A stretch of DNA of 5,726 nt from JBLIOB01 sp047639575 (GTDB lineage: Bacteria > Bacteroidota > Bacteroidia > Flavobacteriales_D > Parvicellaceae), in contig JBLIOB010000275.1 in assembly GCA_047639575.1 (NCBI GenBank), forward strand, positions 1-5,726, in the 5' to 3' direction. Position 1 is the first letter of the stretch, and each line of letters begins with the position of its first letter. Shown here in pieces: positions 4,965 to 5,726 of this stretch. Position numbers and translations under genes: made by a program. Below the pieces are notes generated by a model. The model searched no databases, had not been told where the DNA came from, and was given only the letters and a program-made list of their open reading frames with translations.

Positions 4965-5726
4965 TGAGAAAGATTATACCAAAATTCCTCAGAAACCTGG
5001 ATAAAAGAATGATGTACAGGTCACCACAACTGTGGATCACCAAAATTCATTACGCTATTCCGGCAGCCCTATTCCTTGCCGCAATCTTATTTGCAATTAC
5101 CTCGGCAATTGGATATAACCCTTCAGATGAACTGCCCGAGCAACAAACAAGCTTTATGTTTTTGCTTCTCCCTGCAATTGCCATCTTCTTTTATTGGTTT
5201 GTAATTCAGGCGCAATATAACGTTGACAAGAATTATGGAAGGCTCAGCATTGGGCATGATTATCAAAACTTCTTTAGCTACCTCATCATTATTGGTACGT
5301 TTTTTCTGGTAATGATTTCAATTCCTACGGGTCAATTATTCAGCGTAGATAATGCCGTTTCCGATCAAGAATTGAGAAATGACATACGAACGTTAAACAC
5401 TGGATATGCTTATTTCACAGGGGATTTCGAAGTGAAATCGTATAAATCAGATCAACCTGGAGAGTATCAACCAGCCGTGCTAAAAGTCACACCAAAGCGA
5501 TATATCGACTATTATGACATGTATGATGATTATGGGTGGGAAAACGAGGTAGAGAGGGCTTTTGATGATGCCAACACTGAGGGTGAAGATGTTTACACCC
5601 GAGAAGTTCGTTATGAGCAAGCAATTGAAGAAATAAATGCATTAGCTGCCGTATATAATAAGTACACTTATAAAGACATTCACCCGATTGCGAAGCATGT
5701 GTTAGCTAACCCTGGAGAATACTATG
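4964..5726 (+). CDS. Multi-pass membrane protein, probable partner of the ABC ATPase (3' end outside the window)
   Basis: The ATG at 4964 overlaps the ATPase stop (TAATG) and the frame stays open for 254 codons to the window edge, so the gene is truncated here. It begins MRKIIPKFLRNLDKRMMYRS, basic and probably cytoplasmic. Hydrophobic segments lie at residues about 31-50 (AIPAALFLAAILFAITSAIG), 64-82 (FMFLLLPAIAIFFYWFVIQ) and 104-121 (FFSYLIIIGTFFLVMISIP). From about residue 125 a long hydrophilic stretch rich in Tyr, Asp and Glu follows, with AYFTGDFEVKSYK, YYDMYDDYGWENEVERAF and YEQAIEEINALAAVY, probably an extracytoplasmic domain between membrane segments. More segments presumably lie beyond the window. 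I recognise no named permease family; the pairing with an ATPase by overlapping codons is the main argument for an ABC permease role. A regulatory membrane partner is the alternative. Confidence 0.8.
   Translation, partial: MRKIIPKFLRNLDKRMMYRSPQLWITKIHYAIPAALFLAAILFAITSAIGYNPSDELPEQQTSFMFLLLPAIAIFFYWFVIQAQYNVDKNYGRLSIGHDYQNFFSYLIIIGTFFLVMISIPTGQLFSVDNAVSDQELRNDIRTLNTGYAYFTGDFEVKSYKSDQPGEYQPAVLKVTPKRYIDYYDMYDDYGWENEVERAFDDANTEGEDVYTREVRYEQAIEEINALAAVYNKYTYKDIHPIAKHVLANPGEYY

Overview
The window most likely comes from a member of the Bacteroidota, probably Flavobacteriales-like. The LeuRS has Bacteroidota-style sequence (a GTVLANDE...SERGGHPVEQ stretch without the zinc cysteines, and a long ALHVDINIVENDIL segment before KMSK). 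There are a lipoprotein with the GPxLSLRSK motif and a secreted carboxypeptidase-regulatory-like protein. The DNA is AT-rich, with little Shine-Dalgarno sequence before the genes. This placement rests on recognising families, not on a database search. All genes are on the + strand.

Bases 1-3015 are the 3' part of leuS (leucyl-tRNA synthetase), open from the first base and missing roughly its first 150-160 codons. It is interrupted in frame by about 830 bp of foreign-looking sequence (about 226-1056), placed in a predicted surface turn at the start of the CP1 editing domain. The insert has three parts. First is a tandem array with a period of exactly 99 bp (33 codons): three nearly identical units and one eroded unit, each carrying two palindromic boxes. 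Second is a complete DUF559 (Vsr-like, PD-(D/E)XK superfamily) nuclease-like domain. Third is a short palindrome at the right edge. The synthetase frame then resumes and runs to a normal C-terminus. It looks like a palindrome-bounded nuclease element living inside an essential gene without breaking its frame, and it is the most interesting thing in the window.

Bases 3012-3431 encode a small lipoprotein whose TTG start overlaps the leuS stop codon. Bases 3485-3946 encode a small secreted protein with one carboxypeptidase-regulatory-like beta-sandwich domain. After a 97-bp gap, bases 4044-4964 encode an ABC transporter ATPase that lacks the canonical H-loop histidine. A membrane protein beginning at 4964 overlaps its stop by one base and runs off the end of the window. 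These last two probably form one ABC system of unknown substrate. I see no functional link between leuS and the downstream genes beyond shared orientation and possible co-transcription of leuS with the lipoprotein gene.
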